Source of the DNA: Pseudooceanicola marinus | Lineage (GTDB): Bacteria > Pseudomonadota > Alphaproteobacteria > Rhodobacterales > Rhodobacteraceae | Direction: 5' to 3' | Assembly: GCF_002786295.1 (NCBI RefSeq) | Contig: NZ_PGTC01000017.1 | Location: forward strand, 186,001-250,000 | Length of the DNA stretch: 64,000 nt | Part shown: positions 19,009 through 27,067 of the stretch, in pieces | Layout: each line of letters opens with the position of its first letter | Position numbering within the stretch: position 1 is the first letter of the stretch | Notes under the pieces: generated by a model | Databases searched by the model: none | What the model was told of the DNA's origin: nothing | What the model saw: only the letters and a program-made list of their open reading frames with translations | Position numbers and translations under genes: made by a program

Positions 19009-20046
19009 TTACTCCGGCATCGCGATCTGAAGTTTCACGTCGGTCTCGCGCGCCTCGACCGCGCGGTCGAAACCGGCGATGCTGTCCTCGAAGGGGATCG
19101 TGCCCGAGATCAGCGGCGTCAGGTCGACCTTGCCCGAAGCCATCAGCGCGATCGCCCGGTCATAGACATTGGCATAGCGGAAGACCGTCTCGATCCGCAG
19201 CTCCTTGGCCTGCAGGGCGACGATGTCGACGGGCACCGGGTCGACCGGCATGCCGACCAGGACGATGGCGCCCCCTGGCCGGGCCAGGTCGGCCACGCCC
19301 AGGATGGCCGGCGCCGCGCCCGAACATTCAAAGACCACGTCGGCGCCCCAGCCTTCGGTCGCCTGCGCCACGGCCTCTGCCGCCGGGGTGTCGCGGATGT
19401 TCACCGTCTCGATCCCGTCGTAGGCGCCGATGATGTCCAGCTTGGGCTGCGCCATGTCGGTGACGATCACCTTGGCACAGCCGCCCGCCAGCGCGGCCAG
19501 GGCCACCATCATCCCGATGGGCCCTGCCCCGGTGACCACGGCGACGTCCCCCGGCTGGATGCGCGCGCGCAGCGCCGCCTGCATGCCGATGGCAAAGGGT
19601 TCGACCATCGCCCCTTCGGCGAAGCTGACGCTCTCGGGCAGCTTGTAGGTGAAGGCGGCAGGATGGATCACCTCGGGCGTCAGGCAGCCGTGGATCGGGG
19701 GCGTGGCCCAGAACCGCACCGCGGGGTCGACGTTGTAGATGCCCAGCTTTGACGCGCGCGAGGTCGGATCGGGAATGCCCGGCTCCATGCAGACACGATC
19801 ACCCGGCTTCAGATCGGTGACCTCGGCGCCACACTCCAGCACCACGCCGGAGGCCTCGTGCCCCAGCACCATGGGCGCGTTCACCACGAAGTGACCGATC
19901 TTGCCGTGGGTGTAGTAGTGCACGTCGGACCCGCAAATCCCCACCGTGTGGGTCTTGATCCGCACATCCTTCGGCCCGAGCGTGCCGGGGATGTCGAAAT
20001 CACGCAGGGCCAGCCTGCCCTTCTCTTCAAGAACCAGAGCCTTCAT
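19009..20046 (-). CDS. Xylitol dehydrogenase (zinc-dependent, D-xylulose reductase)
   Basis: A 345-residue medium-chain alcohol dehydrogenase. Catalytic-zinc ligands are visible as Cys in [10 protein letters not shown] (about 38), His in VLGHEASG (about 63) and Glu in MVEPFAIG (about 148); the NAD fold has [14 protein letters not shown] near 170. The segment following [20 protein letters not shown] resembles sorbitol/xylitol dehydrogenases and lacks the four-cysteine structural-zinc loop of classical ADHs. The ATG at 20044-20046 starts [10 protein letters not shown]; the longer open frame upstream is not plausible coding sequence. It is cotranscribed with xylB. Confidence 0.88.
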   Translation of the reverse strand: MKALVLEEKGRLALRDFDIPGTLGPKDVRIKTHTVGICGSDVHYYTHGKIGHFVVNAPMVLGHEASGVVLECGAEVTDLKPGDRVCMEPGIPDPTSRASKLGIYNVDPAVRFWATPPIHGCLTPEVIHPAAFTYKLPESVSFAEGAMVEPFAIGMQAALRARIQPGDVAVVTGAGPIGMMVALAALAGGCAKVIVTDMAQPKLDIIGAYDGIETVNIRDTPAAEAVAQATEGWGADVVFECSGAAPAILGVADLARPGGAIVLVGMPVDPVPVDIVALQAKELRIETVFRYANVYDRAIALMASGKVDLTPLISGTIPFEDSIAGFDRAVEARETDVKLQIAMPE

Positions 20047-20503
20047 TCTGGCCTCCTCCCTCTTGTCGTCCAGACGCGGGTGAGCCGCGCAGCCCCCCGC
20101 ACCTGTGCTGAAGGCCATCGCGGGGGTTGTAAATCAAAACCCGACGACTGCGCCAACTTTTGCACTGCGGCGGAAAAATCCTATCAGCCGATCTTCCGGA
20201 TCCGCGCAGAACCGGCGTTTTCCGGGGTTCGCCTGCGACCTTCGCCGCACTGCGGCTGGTACGATTCGCGCAAGGCGGAGGCAGGCAGCGCACAAATCAA
20301 CGCAGGCGCCCTCCGCTGCCCGATCGGCGATCCGCGCCTGCACGGCCCGCCAGCGCCAGAGCAACCCTGTCCGAACGGGCATGCGTCTTATCCCTTTTTG
20401 ACCGTCTGCAACGGCTGTCGGAGCGTGCCTTGCGCTTGATCTGGCCCCTTCGGACAGGTCATAGTGACCGCCAAGACCAGACCTAGCCGTGGAGGCCTGA
20501 CCG
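20047..20503. promoter_or_regulatory. Gene-poor gap upstream of the xylitol dehydrogenase operon
   Basis: 457 bases between divergent genes. It must hold the promoter for the xylitol dehydrogenase-xylB operon (likely in the AT-richer part around 20125-20190) and one for the small gene at 20504. Several frames are open on both strands, but none has a ribosome site plus recognisable protein. I see no clear operator. Confidence 0.4.
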
Positions 20504-20728
20504 ATGCCAGCCCAGACCGTGAAACGCCGCGTGCAATTCGTCTGCGCCGTCTTCCTGCATATCCCGCTGGTGGCCATTGCCGCCTATGCGCTGTCGCAGG
20601 GGGTGACGGCGCACCTGCAGATCCTCGGTGTCGCGCTCGTGGCCACCCTGATAGGCACCATGCTGATCGTGCCCTACATCGGTCGCGCGCTGGACGACGG
20701 TGGCACCCCGGCCCGTAGCCAGAGCTGA
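20504..20728 (+). CDS. Small two-helix membrane protein, unknown function
   Basis: A 74-residue protein with GGAGG 8 bases before its ATG. Two hydrophobic segments (about residues 11-29 and 37-58) are separated by a short polar turn (SQGVTAHLQ), with a basic N-terminus and a polar tail, consistent with a hairpin in the inner membrane. I do not recognise the family. It stands alone, with no operon partner. Confidence 0.6.
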   Translation: MPAQTVKRRVQFVCAVFLHIPLVAIAAYALSQGVTAHLQILGVALVATLIGTMLIVPYIGRALDDGGTPARSQS

Positions 20729-20767
20729 CCGCAGGTCGCTTGGGGTCTCCTCCGACAGATTGACAGA

Positions 20768-20840
20768 CATCATCGCTAGTCTGCACAGGCCATGCGGATG
20801 ATGTGTTTCGGGTGACATGATGGTTTCGCAACGTGTCACC
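20768..20840. other. Structured intergenic segment with two inverted repeats
   Basis: Between the convergent small membrane-protein and anti-sigma-like genes lie CATCATC/GATGATG (20768-20774, 20797-20803) and GGTGACA/TGTCACC (20811-20817, 20834-20840), both perfect 7-bp inverted repeats. A TTGACA hexamer begins at 20759. They may act as convergent terminators without T runs, or be part of a small transcript. Evidence is limited to symmetry. Confidence 0.3.
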
Positions 20841-20905
20841 AGGGCGCGGGCACGGCGGCCCGCCGGCGGAGCGTTCCGGCGAAAGCGCAATCGCGCGCGG
20901 ATGCT

Positions 20906-21265
20906 CTAGAGGAAGAGGTAGAGGATCCAGGCCAGCAGCGCGACCTTCGCCGCGCCCACGGTCAGAACCAGCCCACGGTTCTCGGGCGCCCGCAGCCAGT
21001 CCCACCAGCTTTGCCCCTGCGCCTCCGCCTCTTCGGCGGCACCGAACAGCGTCGCCTCGATACCCGCAAGAACCTGCGGGCCGGGCACGGGATCGGGCCC
21101 CGGTTCGCGCAGGACCAGGCCGGCGAAATGCTCGGTCCAGCGCCGGTGCGCCTCGCGCATCTCCGGATCGACCATCACGGCAGTTTCCACCTCTTCACGC
21201 TCGGCCCCCTGCAGGAGGCCGAGGGCAAGCTCGGCGGACAGAATGGTCTTCTCGTCAGAGGTCAC
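20906..21265 (-). CDS. Short anti-sigma-factor-like membrane protein (RskA N-terminal type)
   Basis: A 119-residue protein. Residues 1-55 (AELALGLLQGAEREEVETAVMVDPEMREAHRRWTEHFAGL in outline) resemble the anti-sigma domain of RskA/ChrR-like proteins that bind ECF sigma factors. One hydrophobic helix lies at the extreme C-terminus (about 98-118), so almost no periplasmic domain remains, unlike full RskA proteins (200 residues or more). No ECF sigma gene is adjacent. It could be a truncated relative or a signal-less membrane anchor. Confidence 0.6.
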   Translation of the reverse strand: MTSDEKTILSAELALGLLQGAEREEVETAVMVDPEMREAHRRWTEHFAGLVLREPGPDPVPGPQVLAGIEATLFGAAEEAEAQGQSWWDWLRAPENRGLVLTVGAAKVALLAWILYLFL

Positions 21266-21320
21266 GCGACCTGCGCTCCTTCCCCAGTGTGCCGATCAAC
21301 GGCCCTGTACTTCCCGGTCT

Positions 21321-21344
21321 CCGGCCCCAGTTTAAAGGGGCCGG
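21321..21344. terminator. Hairpin between the ATPase and anti-sigma-like genes
   Basis: Perfect 8-bp stem CCGGCCCC/GGGGCCGG with the 8-base loop AGTTTAAA. No T run follows on either strand. It lies 170 bases downstream of the YjgR-type gene and 56 bases upstream of the anti-sigma-like gene, so it may end the former or structure the leader of the latter. Confidence 0.45.
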
Positions 21345-21513
21345 GGATGGTGGCCGGATCCTCCGCAATCCATCGCGCCGGATCAACCCGGCCAGGAGGC
21401 CGCACGACCACTCCTACGCGCACATACGCAGCCCGCGCCAAGGGAGTTTCCTTTTTCCCGGAAAAATTCTTCACTTTCTCTCCAGCGGCGCGGCGCGGCG
21501 CGCTGACAGCGGG

Positions 21514-23061
21514 TCATCGGGCGCGGAACAGGCTGCCCAGGATGCCCCGCACGATGCGCTTGCCGGTGGTGCCCGACAGTTCGCGGATCACCGCCTTCTG
21601 CAAGGCCGCGCCCAGGTCCGCGCCCAGACCTCTGTCCCGAGAGGAGCGCGACGACCGGCGCGAGGTCGTGTATCGGCGGCGCTCACGCTCTTCGCGCTCT
21701 CGCGCTTCCAGCTCCGCCTCGCGACGCTCAGCCTCCTCGGCCTCTTTCGCGGCGGCGCTGGCGCGGCGGGCCAGGATCTCATAGGCGCTTTCGCGGTCGA
21801 CAGCGCGGTCGTATTGCGCCGCCACCGGCGAGACGGCCATCACATCGCGCCGCTCGGCCTCGGTGATGGGCCCAAGCTGCGAACTGGGCGGGCGGATCAG
21901 GGTCTTCTGCGCGATCCCCGGCACGCCCTTCTTTTCCAGGAAGGAGGTCACGGCCTCGCCCGTCCCCACCTGGGTGATGGCCTCCTCGATGTCGAACGCG
22001 GGGTTGTCGCGGTAGGTCTGGGCGGCCAGGCGTAGCTCCTTGCGGTCCTTGGCGGTGAAGGCGCGCAAGGCGTGCTGCACCCGGTTGCCCAGCTGGCCCA
22101 GCACGTCGTCGGGCACATCGGCCGGGTTCTGGGTGCAGAAATAGACGCCGACGCCCTTCGAGCGGATCAGCCGCGCGACCTGTTCCACCTTCTCCAGCAG
22201 GGCCTTGGGCGCGTCGTCGAACAGCAGATGCGCCTCGTCAAAGAAGAAGACCAGCTTGGGCTTGTCGGGGTTGCCGACCTCGGGCAGTTCCTCGAAGAGC
22301 TCGGACAGCAGCCACAGCAGGAATGTGGCATAGAGGCGCGGAGTCTGCATCAGCTTGTCGGCGGCCAGCACCGAAATGGCGCCGCGCCCGTCGGTGTCGC
22401 GGCGCATCAGGTCGCGCAGTTCCAGCGCGGGTTCGCCGAACATCTGCGCCGCCCCTTCGGTTTCCATCACCAGCAGACGACGCTGGATCGCCCCGATAGA
22501 GGCGGTGGAGATATTGCCGTAGCGCAGCGACAGCTCCTTGCGGTTCTCCCCCAGCCAGACCAGCAGCGCCTGCAGGTCCTTCAGATCCAGCAGCGCCAGC
22601 CCCTCTTCGTCAGCGACGCGGAAGGCGATATTCAGGATGCCTTCCTGTGTGTCGTTCAGCTCCATCAACCGTGCCAGCAGCAGCGGCCCCATCTCGCTGA
22701 CCGTGGTGCGGATCGGGTGCCCCTGGGTCCCGAAGAGATCCCAGAAAATCACCGGGAAGGCGGCATAGTCGAAGTCGTCGAAGCCAATGGAGATCGCCCG
22801 GCTCATGAAGGCATTGTGCAGCTTGCCCGCCGGATCGCCCGCCTTGGCGAGCCCCGACAGGTCGCCCTTCACGTCCGCGAGGAAGACCGGCACCCCCTGG
22901 GCCGAGAATTCCTCCGCCATGATCTGCAGGGTGACGGTCTTGCCCGTGCCCGTGGCGCCGGCGATCAGCCCGTGACGGTTGGCATAGTCCAGGCCCAGGT
23001 ACTGCGGGTCACGCCGCTCCGGGCCCGCGCCCCCGATGAAAATGCCATTCAAGTCGTCCAT
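21514..23061 (-). CDS. YjgR/DUF853-family ATPase (HerA-like)
   Basis: A 515-residue P-loop ATPase of the DUF853/YjgR family, related to HerA/VirB4 helicase-type motors. Walker A is GATGTGKT at about residues 34-41. The region [18 protein letters not shown] gives Walker [28 protein letters not shown] supplies sensor and arginine-finger elements. Residues 430-470 are a charged Glu/Arg-rich coiled-coil-like stretch, followed by a Ser/Arg-rich linker. I start it at the ATG at 23059-23061 with GGGGGAAAAG upstream. The physiological role of the family is not settled. It appears monocistronic. Confidence 0.88.
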   Translation of the reverse strand: MDDLNGIFIGGAGPERRDPQYLGLDYANRHGLIAGATGTGKTVTLQIMAEEFSAQGVPVFLADVKGDLSGLAKAGDPAGKLHNAFMSRAISIGFDDFDYAAFPVIFWDLFGTQGHPIRTTVSEMGPLLLARLMELNDTQEGILNIAFRVADEEGLALLDLKDLQALLVWLGENRKELSLRYGNISTASIGAIQRRLLVMETEGAAQMFGEPALELRDLMRRDTDGRGAISVLAADKLMQTPRLYATFLLWLLSELFEELPEVGNPDKPKLVFFFDEAHLLFDDAPKALLEKVEQVARLIRSKGVGVYFCTQNPADVPDDVLGQLGNRVQHALRAFTAKDRKELRLAAQTYRDNPAFDIEEAITQVGTGEAVTSFLEKKGVPGIAQKTLIRPPSSQLGPITEAERRDVMAVSPVAAQYDRAVDRESAYEILARRASAAAKEAEEAERREAELEAREREERERRRYTTSRRSSRSSRDRGLGADLGAALQKAVIRELSGTTGKRIVRGILGSLFRAR

Positions 23062-23202
23062 GCTTTTCCCCCGCATTTCCAGACAAAGGCGCCAACGGCG
23101 CACGGTTGAGAATATTCGCTTAACCAAATGATGCCAGCCTGTCCTCCTGTTCTTCGTCTCATGTCCTTTGGGCGAGGGACAGACTTCCTCCCTGTCAGAC
23201 TG

Positions 23203-23230
23203 GCCGCGCTCCTCGGGGCGCGGCTTTTTT
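23203..23230 (+). terminator. Orphan rho-independent terminator
   Basis: Stem GCCGCGC/GCGCGGC (23203-23209, 23218-23224), 8-base loop, then six T residues. On the plus strand no protein gene precedes it, since the gene to its left points the other way. It therefore suggests a small transcript starting somewhere in 23100-23160. Confidence 0.75.
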
Positions 23231-23326
23231 CCCTCCCGCCGCCACGCGGTCTCTCCGCGCCCTGCACGCATTTGAGGCACCGCGACGCGGGCTCACGGGC
23301 TGCAATCGGAGTGTCATATTTCCGTG

Positions 23327-23355
23327 TTGACTACCCCCCGCAAACCGCCTAGCGT
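23327..23355 (+). promoter_or_regulatory. Sigma-70-type promoter for a small RNA
   Basis: TTGACT (23327-23332), a 17-base spacer and TAGCGT (23350-23355). The -35 is a one-mismatch match and the spacing is ideal. Transcription would begin near 23362, immediately before the two-hairpin element ending at 23431. Confidence 0.6.
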
Positions 23356-23361
23356 GACTTC

Positions 23362-23431
23362 AAATACAAGTCGGCCAGTCCGACGGGGAGCATAAAAATT
23401 GGGAAGAGGGGTCCGTTTCGGGCCCCTTTTT
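23362..23431 (+). ncRNA. Candidate small RNA with two hairpins
   Basis: About 70 nt between a good promoter and an intrinsic terminator. Hairpin one is GTCGG-CCAGT-CCGAC (23370-23384). A single-stranded purine/A-rich linker with ATAAAAATT follows. Hairpin two is GGGGTCCG-TTT-CGGGCCCC (23408-23426, one T-G pair), then TTTTT. There is no plausible start codon with a ribosome site inside. This layout is typical of Hfq-dependent trans-acting RNAs. It could instead be a leader that terminates before the IalB-family gene 200 bases downstream. I do not recognise a named family. Confidence 0.55.
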
Positions 23432-23630
23432 CCGGCCCTCGCCCTCCCTCCTGCAAATTGACCGTGCCCCGGGCCTCACAGCCTGCGCCACGACGCCCCT
23501 GCGCGCCAATACGCCGGCGCACCGGCCAGAGCATGCCCAATTCCGCGGCACCGGCCCGGACGGGGGGACTGACAACCGGGCACGCCCGTGCTAAGCGGGC
23601 GACGAAGCAATTATCGAAACAGGACCCGTC

Positions 23631-24245
23631 ATGCGTTCTATTACCAAATTCTCGACCGCCCTGCTGGCCGCGACCCTGCTCGCCGGCCCTGCCCTGTCCC
23701 AGGATGACCTCGACATGGGCGCCGAGACGGCCCCGGCTGAGCCGCAGGCCGGTCAGAGCTACGCGAAGGAAGAAGTCGGCGACTGGACCGTCGAGTGCAT
23801 CAAGACGGAGACCGGCGAGGACGAGCCTTGCCAGATGACCCAGCTGATGACCCAGGACGACGGCAACCCGATTGCTACGGCCTCCTTCTTCAAGACGCCC
23901 GAAGGATCGCAGGCCGTGGCCGGTGCCAACATCATGGTGCCGCTGGAAACCCTTCTGCCCGCGGGTCTGCGCATCAATGTCGATGGCAACGAGGACAAAG
24001 TCTACAACTTCACCACCTGCAACCGCGCCGGCTGCGTGGCGCGCGTGGGCTTCAGCCAGGCAGACCTGGACGCCTTCAAGGCTGGCAGCACCGCGAACCT
24101 GACCATCCGTCCCTTCGCCGCCCCTGACGTCGAGGTGCCGATGAGCCTGTCCCTGACCGGTTTCACCGCCGCCTTCGAGCAGGTGACCGTGCCGACGGCG
24201 GCCGCCCAGCCCGCCGCCGAGCCCGCCGAGCCGTCCGAGAACTGA
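23631..24245 (+). CDS. Invasion-associated locus B (IalB) family periplasmic protein
   Basis: A 204-residue secreted protein. The signal peptide ends LAGPALSQ (about residue 23), an acidic linker follows, and then comes the IalB domain beginning VGDWTVECIKTETGEDEPCQMTQLM. Four cysteines are positioned as two likely disulfides (C-x10-C in this segment and TTCNRAGC near 125). The C-terminus is Ala/Pro/Glu-rich. An AGGA site precedes the ATG. IalB proteins are common in free-living alphaproteobacteria; despite the name, a role in invasion should not be assumed here. Confidence 0.88.
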   Translation: MRSITKFSTALLAATLLAGPALSQDDLDMGAETAPAEPQAGQSYAKEEVGDWTVECIKTETGEDEPCQMTQLMTQDDGNPIATASFFKTPEGSQAVAGANIMVPLETLLPAGLRINVDGNEDKVYNFTTCNRAGCVARVGFSQADLDAFKAGSTANLTIRPFAAPDVEVPMSLSLTGFTAAFEQVTVPTAAAQPAAEPAEPSEN

Positions 24246-24273
24246 TCGGATCTCCGGACACCCCGGACCCGGA

Positions 24274-24304
24274 AACGCCGCGCCCTGAACAGGCGCGGCG
24301 TTTT
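24274..24304 (+). terminator. Rho-independent terminator after the IalB-family gene
   Basis: Perfect 11-bp stem AACGCCGCGCC/GGCGCGGCGTT with a 7-base loop and a TTTT tail, 28 bases after the stop codon. Confidence 0.9.
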
Positions 24305-24442
24305 ACGTTCTGCGTCCGGTGCACGACACGACTCCAGGCTAGAGCGAGGTCCGATCCGCCCGGCGTCCGGCGCGTGCCGCTGGCAGCTCTCTCGATCTGG
24401 GAATTGGAAAGCGGCGCACAGCTGCGGGCGCAGGCGCGGTGC

Positions 24443-25651
24443 TCAGACCCGCTTCAGGGCCAGCACGGCGTTCAGCCCGCCAAAGGCGAAGGCGTTCGAC
24501 AGGGCCACGTCGACCGTGGCCTCGCGGGCCTCGTTCGGCACCACGTCCAGCGCGCATTCAGGGTCGGGCTCTTCGTAGTTGATCGTCGGTGCCACGACGC
24601 CGTCGCGCAGGGCCATGATACAGGCCAGCAGCTCCACGGCGCCGGTGCCGCCGATCAGGTGGCCGTGCATCGACTTGGTGGACGACAGCATCACCGTATC
24701 CGCGTGACGCCCGAAGACATCGGCCACCGCCGCGCTTTCGGTCTTGTCGTTGGCCGCGGTGCCGGTGCCATGGGCGTTGATGTACTGCACGTCTTCCGGG
24801 TTCAGGCGCGCATCGCGCAGGGCCCCGGAAATCGCCCGAGCGGCGCCCTGTTTCGACGGCATCACGATGTCCGTCGCGTCCGAGGACATGGCGAAGCCCG
24901 CGACCTCGGCCAGGATCTCCGCGCCACGCGCGCGGGCGTGATCGTAGTCCTCGAAGACGAAGACGCCTGCCCCCTCGCCCTGCACCATGCCGTTGCGGTT
25001 GGCGCTGAACGGCCGGCAGCCGGATTTCGACATGACCCGCATGCCTTCCCAGGCCTTCACGCCACCGAAACACAGCATGGATTCGGACCCGCCGGTGACC
25101 ATCACCGGGCTCATGCCCGTGCGCACCATCTGGAAGGCCTGGGCCATTGCGTGGTTCGACGAAGCACAGGCCGAGCTGACCGTGAAGGTCGGGCCCTTGA
25201 GGTTGAACTCCATCGACACATGGCTGGCGGCGGCGTTGTTCATCAGCTTCGGCACGACGAAGGGGTGAACCCGGTTCTTCCCCTCCTCGTAGACCGAGCG
25301 GTAGTTCTCGTCGATGGTGGTCATGCCACCACCGGAGTTGCCCAGGATCGCGCCCGTCTTGTGCGCCAGTTCCCCGGCAAAGCTGAGGCCCGACTGCGCG
25401 ATCGCCTCGCGCGCGGCGACCAGGGCGAATTGGGTGAAACGGTCGTACAGCGCCATCTGCTGGCGGTTGAACAACCCCTCGGAGGAGAATCCCTTTACCT
25501 GCGCGCCGATGTTGACCAACAGACGGTCGGCGTCGCGCACGTCCAGTTCGGCAATGCCGCAGCGGCCCTCGCGCATCGCCTCGAGGGTTTCGGGCACGTC
25601 ATGGCCCAGGGCATTGATCGTGCCCGCGCCGGTAATGACGACCCGCTTCAC
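24443..25651 (-). CDS. Beta-ketoacyl-ACP synthase (KAS, FabF-like)
   Basis: A 402-residue condensing enzyme. The catalytic triad is visible: Cys in TVSSACASSNHA (about 161), His in INAHGTGTAAND (about 293) and His in STKSMHGHLIGG (about 330). The C-terminus SNAFAFGGLNAVLALKR is typical. It begins with GTG at 25649-25651, overlapping the TGA of the dedicated acyl carrier protein gene. Being coded with its own ACP and an LpxD homologue suggests a specialised acyl chain, possibly for lipid A, rather than bulk fatty acid synthesis. Confidence 0.9.
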   Translation of the reverse strand: MKRVVITGAGTINALGHDVPETLEAMREGRCGIAELDVRDADRLLVNIGAQVKGFSSEGLFNRQQMALYDRFTQFALVAAREAIAQSGLSFAGELAHKTGAILGNSGGGMTTIDENYRSVYEEGKNRVHPFVVPKLMNNAAASHVSMEFNLKGPTFTVSSACASSNHAMAQAFQMVRTGMSPVMVTGGSESMLCFGGVKAWEGMRVMSKSGCRPFSANRNGMVQGEGAGVFVFEDYDHARARGAEILAEVAGFAMSSDATDIVMPSKQGAARAISGALRDARLNPEDVQYINAHGTGTAANDKTESAAVADVFGRHADTVMLSSTKSMHGHLIGGTGAVELLACIMALRDGVVAPTINYEEPDPECALDVVPNEAREATVDVALSNAFAFGGLNAVLALKRV

Positions 25652-25911
25652 GCCTTCTGTTCCGCCACCAGCTTTTCAACGCCCGCGACGATGGCAGCGA
25701 CGTTGGAGATGTCGAAGTCGCTTTCCTCGGGTTCGTTCGCGTTGAAGGGCACCTGGATGTCGAAGGCTTCCTCGATGGCGAAGATGCTTTCCACCAGCCC
25801 CAGGGAGTCGATCCCCAGATCTTCCAGCGTGCTGTCCATCTTGACGTCGGAGGGCTCCAGCACGGCCTGCTCCGCGATGATCTCGATGACCTTCTGCCTG
25901 ATGTCCGCCAT
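25648..25911 (-). CDS. Specialised acyl carrier protein
   Basis: An 87-residue carrier protein with the phosphopantetheine serine in LEDLGIDSLGLVESIFAIEEAF (about Ser 35). It is longer in its C-terminal part than housekeeping AcpP and less uniformly acidic, like AcpXL-type carriers. The ATG is at 25909-25911. The stop overlaps the ketosynthase start (GTGA), so the ACP and ketosynthase are coupled. Whether it carries a very-long-chain or another acyl group cannot be told from sequence. Confidence 0.9.
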   Translation of the reverse strand: MADIRQKVIEIIAEQAVLEPSDVKMDSTLEDLGIDSLGLVESIFAIEEAFDIQVPFNANEPEESDFDISNVAAIVAGVEKLVAEQKA

Positions 25912-25946
25912 GGACCCGATCCCCCTCTGGATGGCTTGCCGCTGAT

Positions 25947-27038
25947 CTAGTCGTTCTGACCCGGCTTGAAAACCGCTTTCTGCAACTCGGATACCTGTTT
26001 CAGCAGCCGTGGCAGGCGGCGCAGCGCCTTGTAAGTCTCGACGTGGGTATCCATTTTCACTGCCGGATAGCCCATGACCACGCGACCTGCGGGCACGTTC
26101 GTCAGGATGATCGAGGCGCCGCCCGCAACCACCCCGTCTCCGATGAAGATGTTGTCCGACACGCCCACGCGTCCGGCCAGAACGACGTTGTTGCCGATCC
26201 GGGTGGAGCCGGCGACCCCCACGCCGGAGGCCATCAGGCAGTCGCGTCCCACGGTCACGTTGTGACCGATCTGGCAGAGGTTGTCGATCTTGCAACCGTC
26301 GCCGATGCGCGTGGCGCGCACCGTGCCCGCGTCGATGCAGGCGTTGCAGCCGATTTCAACGTCATCGCCTACCTCCACGGCCCCGAGGCTGTGGATGCGT
26401 TCCCAGGCCTGGGCCTTGGCATGGCTTTCGCCACCAAGGGTGCCGCGCGCCTCTTCCACCGCCCCGGCCTCGGGCGTGACGAAGCTGAATCCGTCGCCGC
26501 CGATCACCGCGCCCTGGTGGGCGGTAAACCGCGCACCGATCCGGGCACGCGGCCCGATCTTCACGCCGGCATGCAGAAGCGCGCCCGCACCGATCTGGGC
26601 CTCCCAGCCCACGTGGACCTGCGGCCCGATGACCGATCCCGCGCCGATCTTTGCCCCGCGGGCGATCACCGCGAAGGGGCCGACACTGACGCCCTCGCCC
26701 AACTCGGCGCCCTCTTCGATGCAGGCCATGGGGTGGATGCCAGAACCGTAGCCCGCACCGGGATCCAGCAGGCGGGTGACGGCGGCCAGCCCCATGCGGG
26801 GCCGCGCCACGAGGATGGCGGCGTCGAGGTCATGTTCGGTCCAGTCCGCGCCCTCCCACAGCAGGGCGGCGCGGGCGCGGCCCTTGGCCAGCCCTTCGGC
26901 AAATTCGGGTTTCATGGCGATCGCCAGATCCCGCGGGCCGGCCTCGGCGGGCTCCGCCACGCTGTCGATTTCAAGCGCGCCGTCGCCCAGGACCTCACCG
27001 CCCAGGGCGCGGGCGATCTCTTCCATTCGATAAGCCAT
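25947..27038 (-). CDS. lpxD: LpxD-like UDP-acylglucosamine N-acyltransferase
   Basis: A 363-residue left-handed beta-helix acyltransferase. An N-terminal LpxD-type domain (about residues 1-95) is followed by many hexapeptide repeats ([23 protein letters not shown] region) and the active-site segment [14 protein letters not shown], which contains the catalytic His. LpxD adds a 3-hydroxyacyl chain to UDP-3-O-acylglucosamine in lipid A synthesis. It lies 35 bases upstream of the ACP gene and starts the operon. The usual lpxA/fabZ/lpxB neighbours are absent, so this may be a second, specialised copy. Confidence 0.85.
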   Translation of the reverse strand: MAYRMEEIARALGGEVLGDGALEIDSVAEPAEAGPRDLAIAMKPEFAEGLAKGRARAALLWEGADWTEHDLDAAILVARPRMGLAAVTRLLDPGAGYGSGIHPMACIEEGAELGEGVSVGPFAVIARGAKIGAGSVIGPQVHVGWEAQIGAGALLHAGVKIGPRARIGARFTAHQGAVIGGDGFSFVTPEAGAVEEARGTLGGESHAKAQAWERIHSLGAVEVGDDVEIGCNACIDAGTVRATRIGDGCKIDNLCQIGHNVTVGRDCLMASGVGVAGSTRIGNNVVLAGRVGVSDNIFIGDGVVAGGASIILTNVPAGRVVMGYPAVKMDTHVETYKALRRLPRLLKQVSELQKAVFKPGQND

Positions 27039-27067
27039 CAGGATCCTTCCCGCCTTTGCGGGCCGGT

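Larger units (their letters stand above)
23062..23361. other. Long intergenic region with candidate small-RNA elements
   Basis: Together with 23362-23630 this is a 569-base gap without a protein gene. The left part, next to the ATPase start, carries its promoter region around an AT-rich GAATATTC palindrome near 23109-23116. The plus strand then shows a pyrimidine-rich stretch with repeated CCTCC and a strong terminator at 23203-23230 that has no protein gene in front of it. A TTGACT-N17-TAGCGT promoter (23327-23355) follows. Confidence 0.5.
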
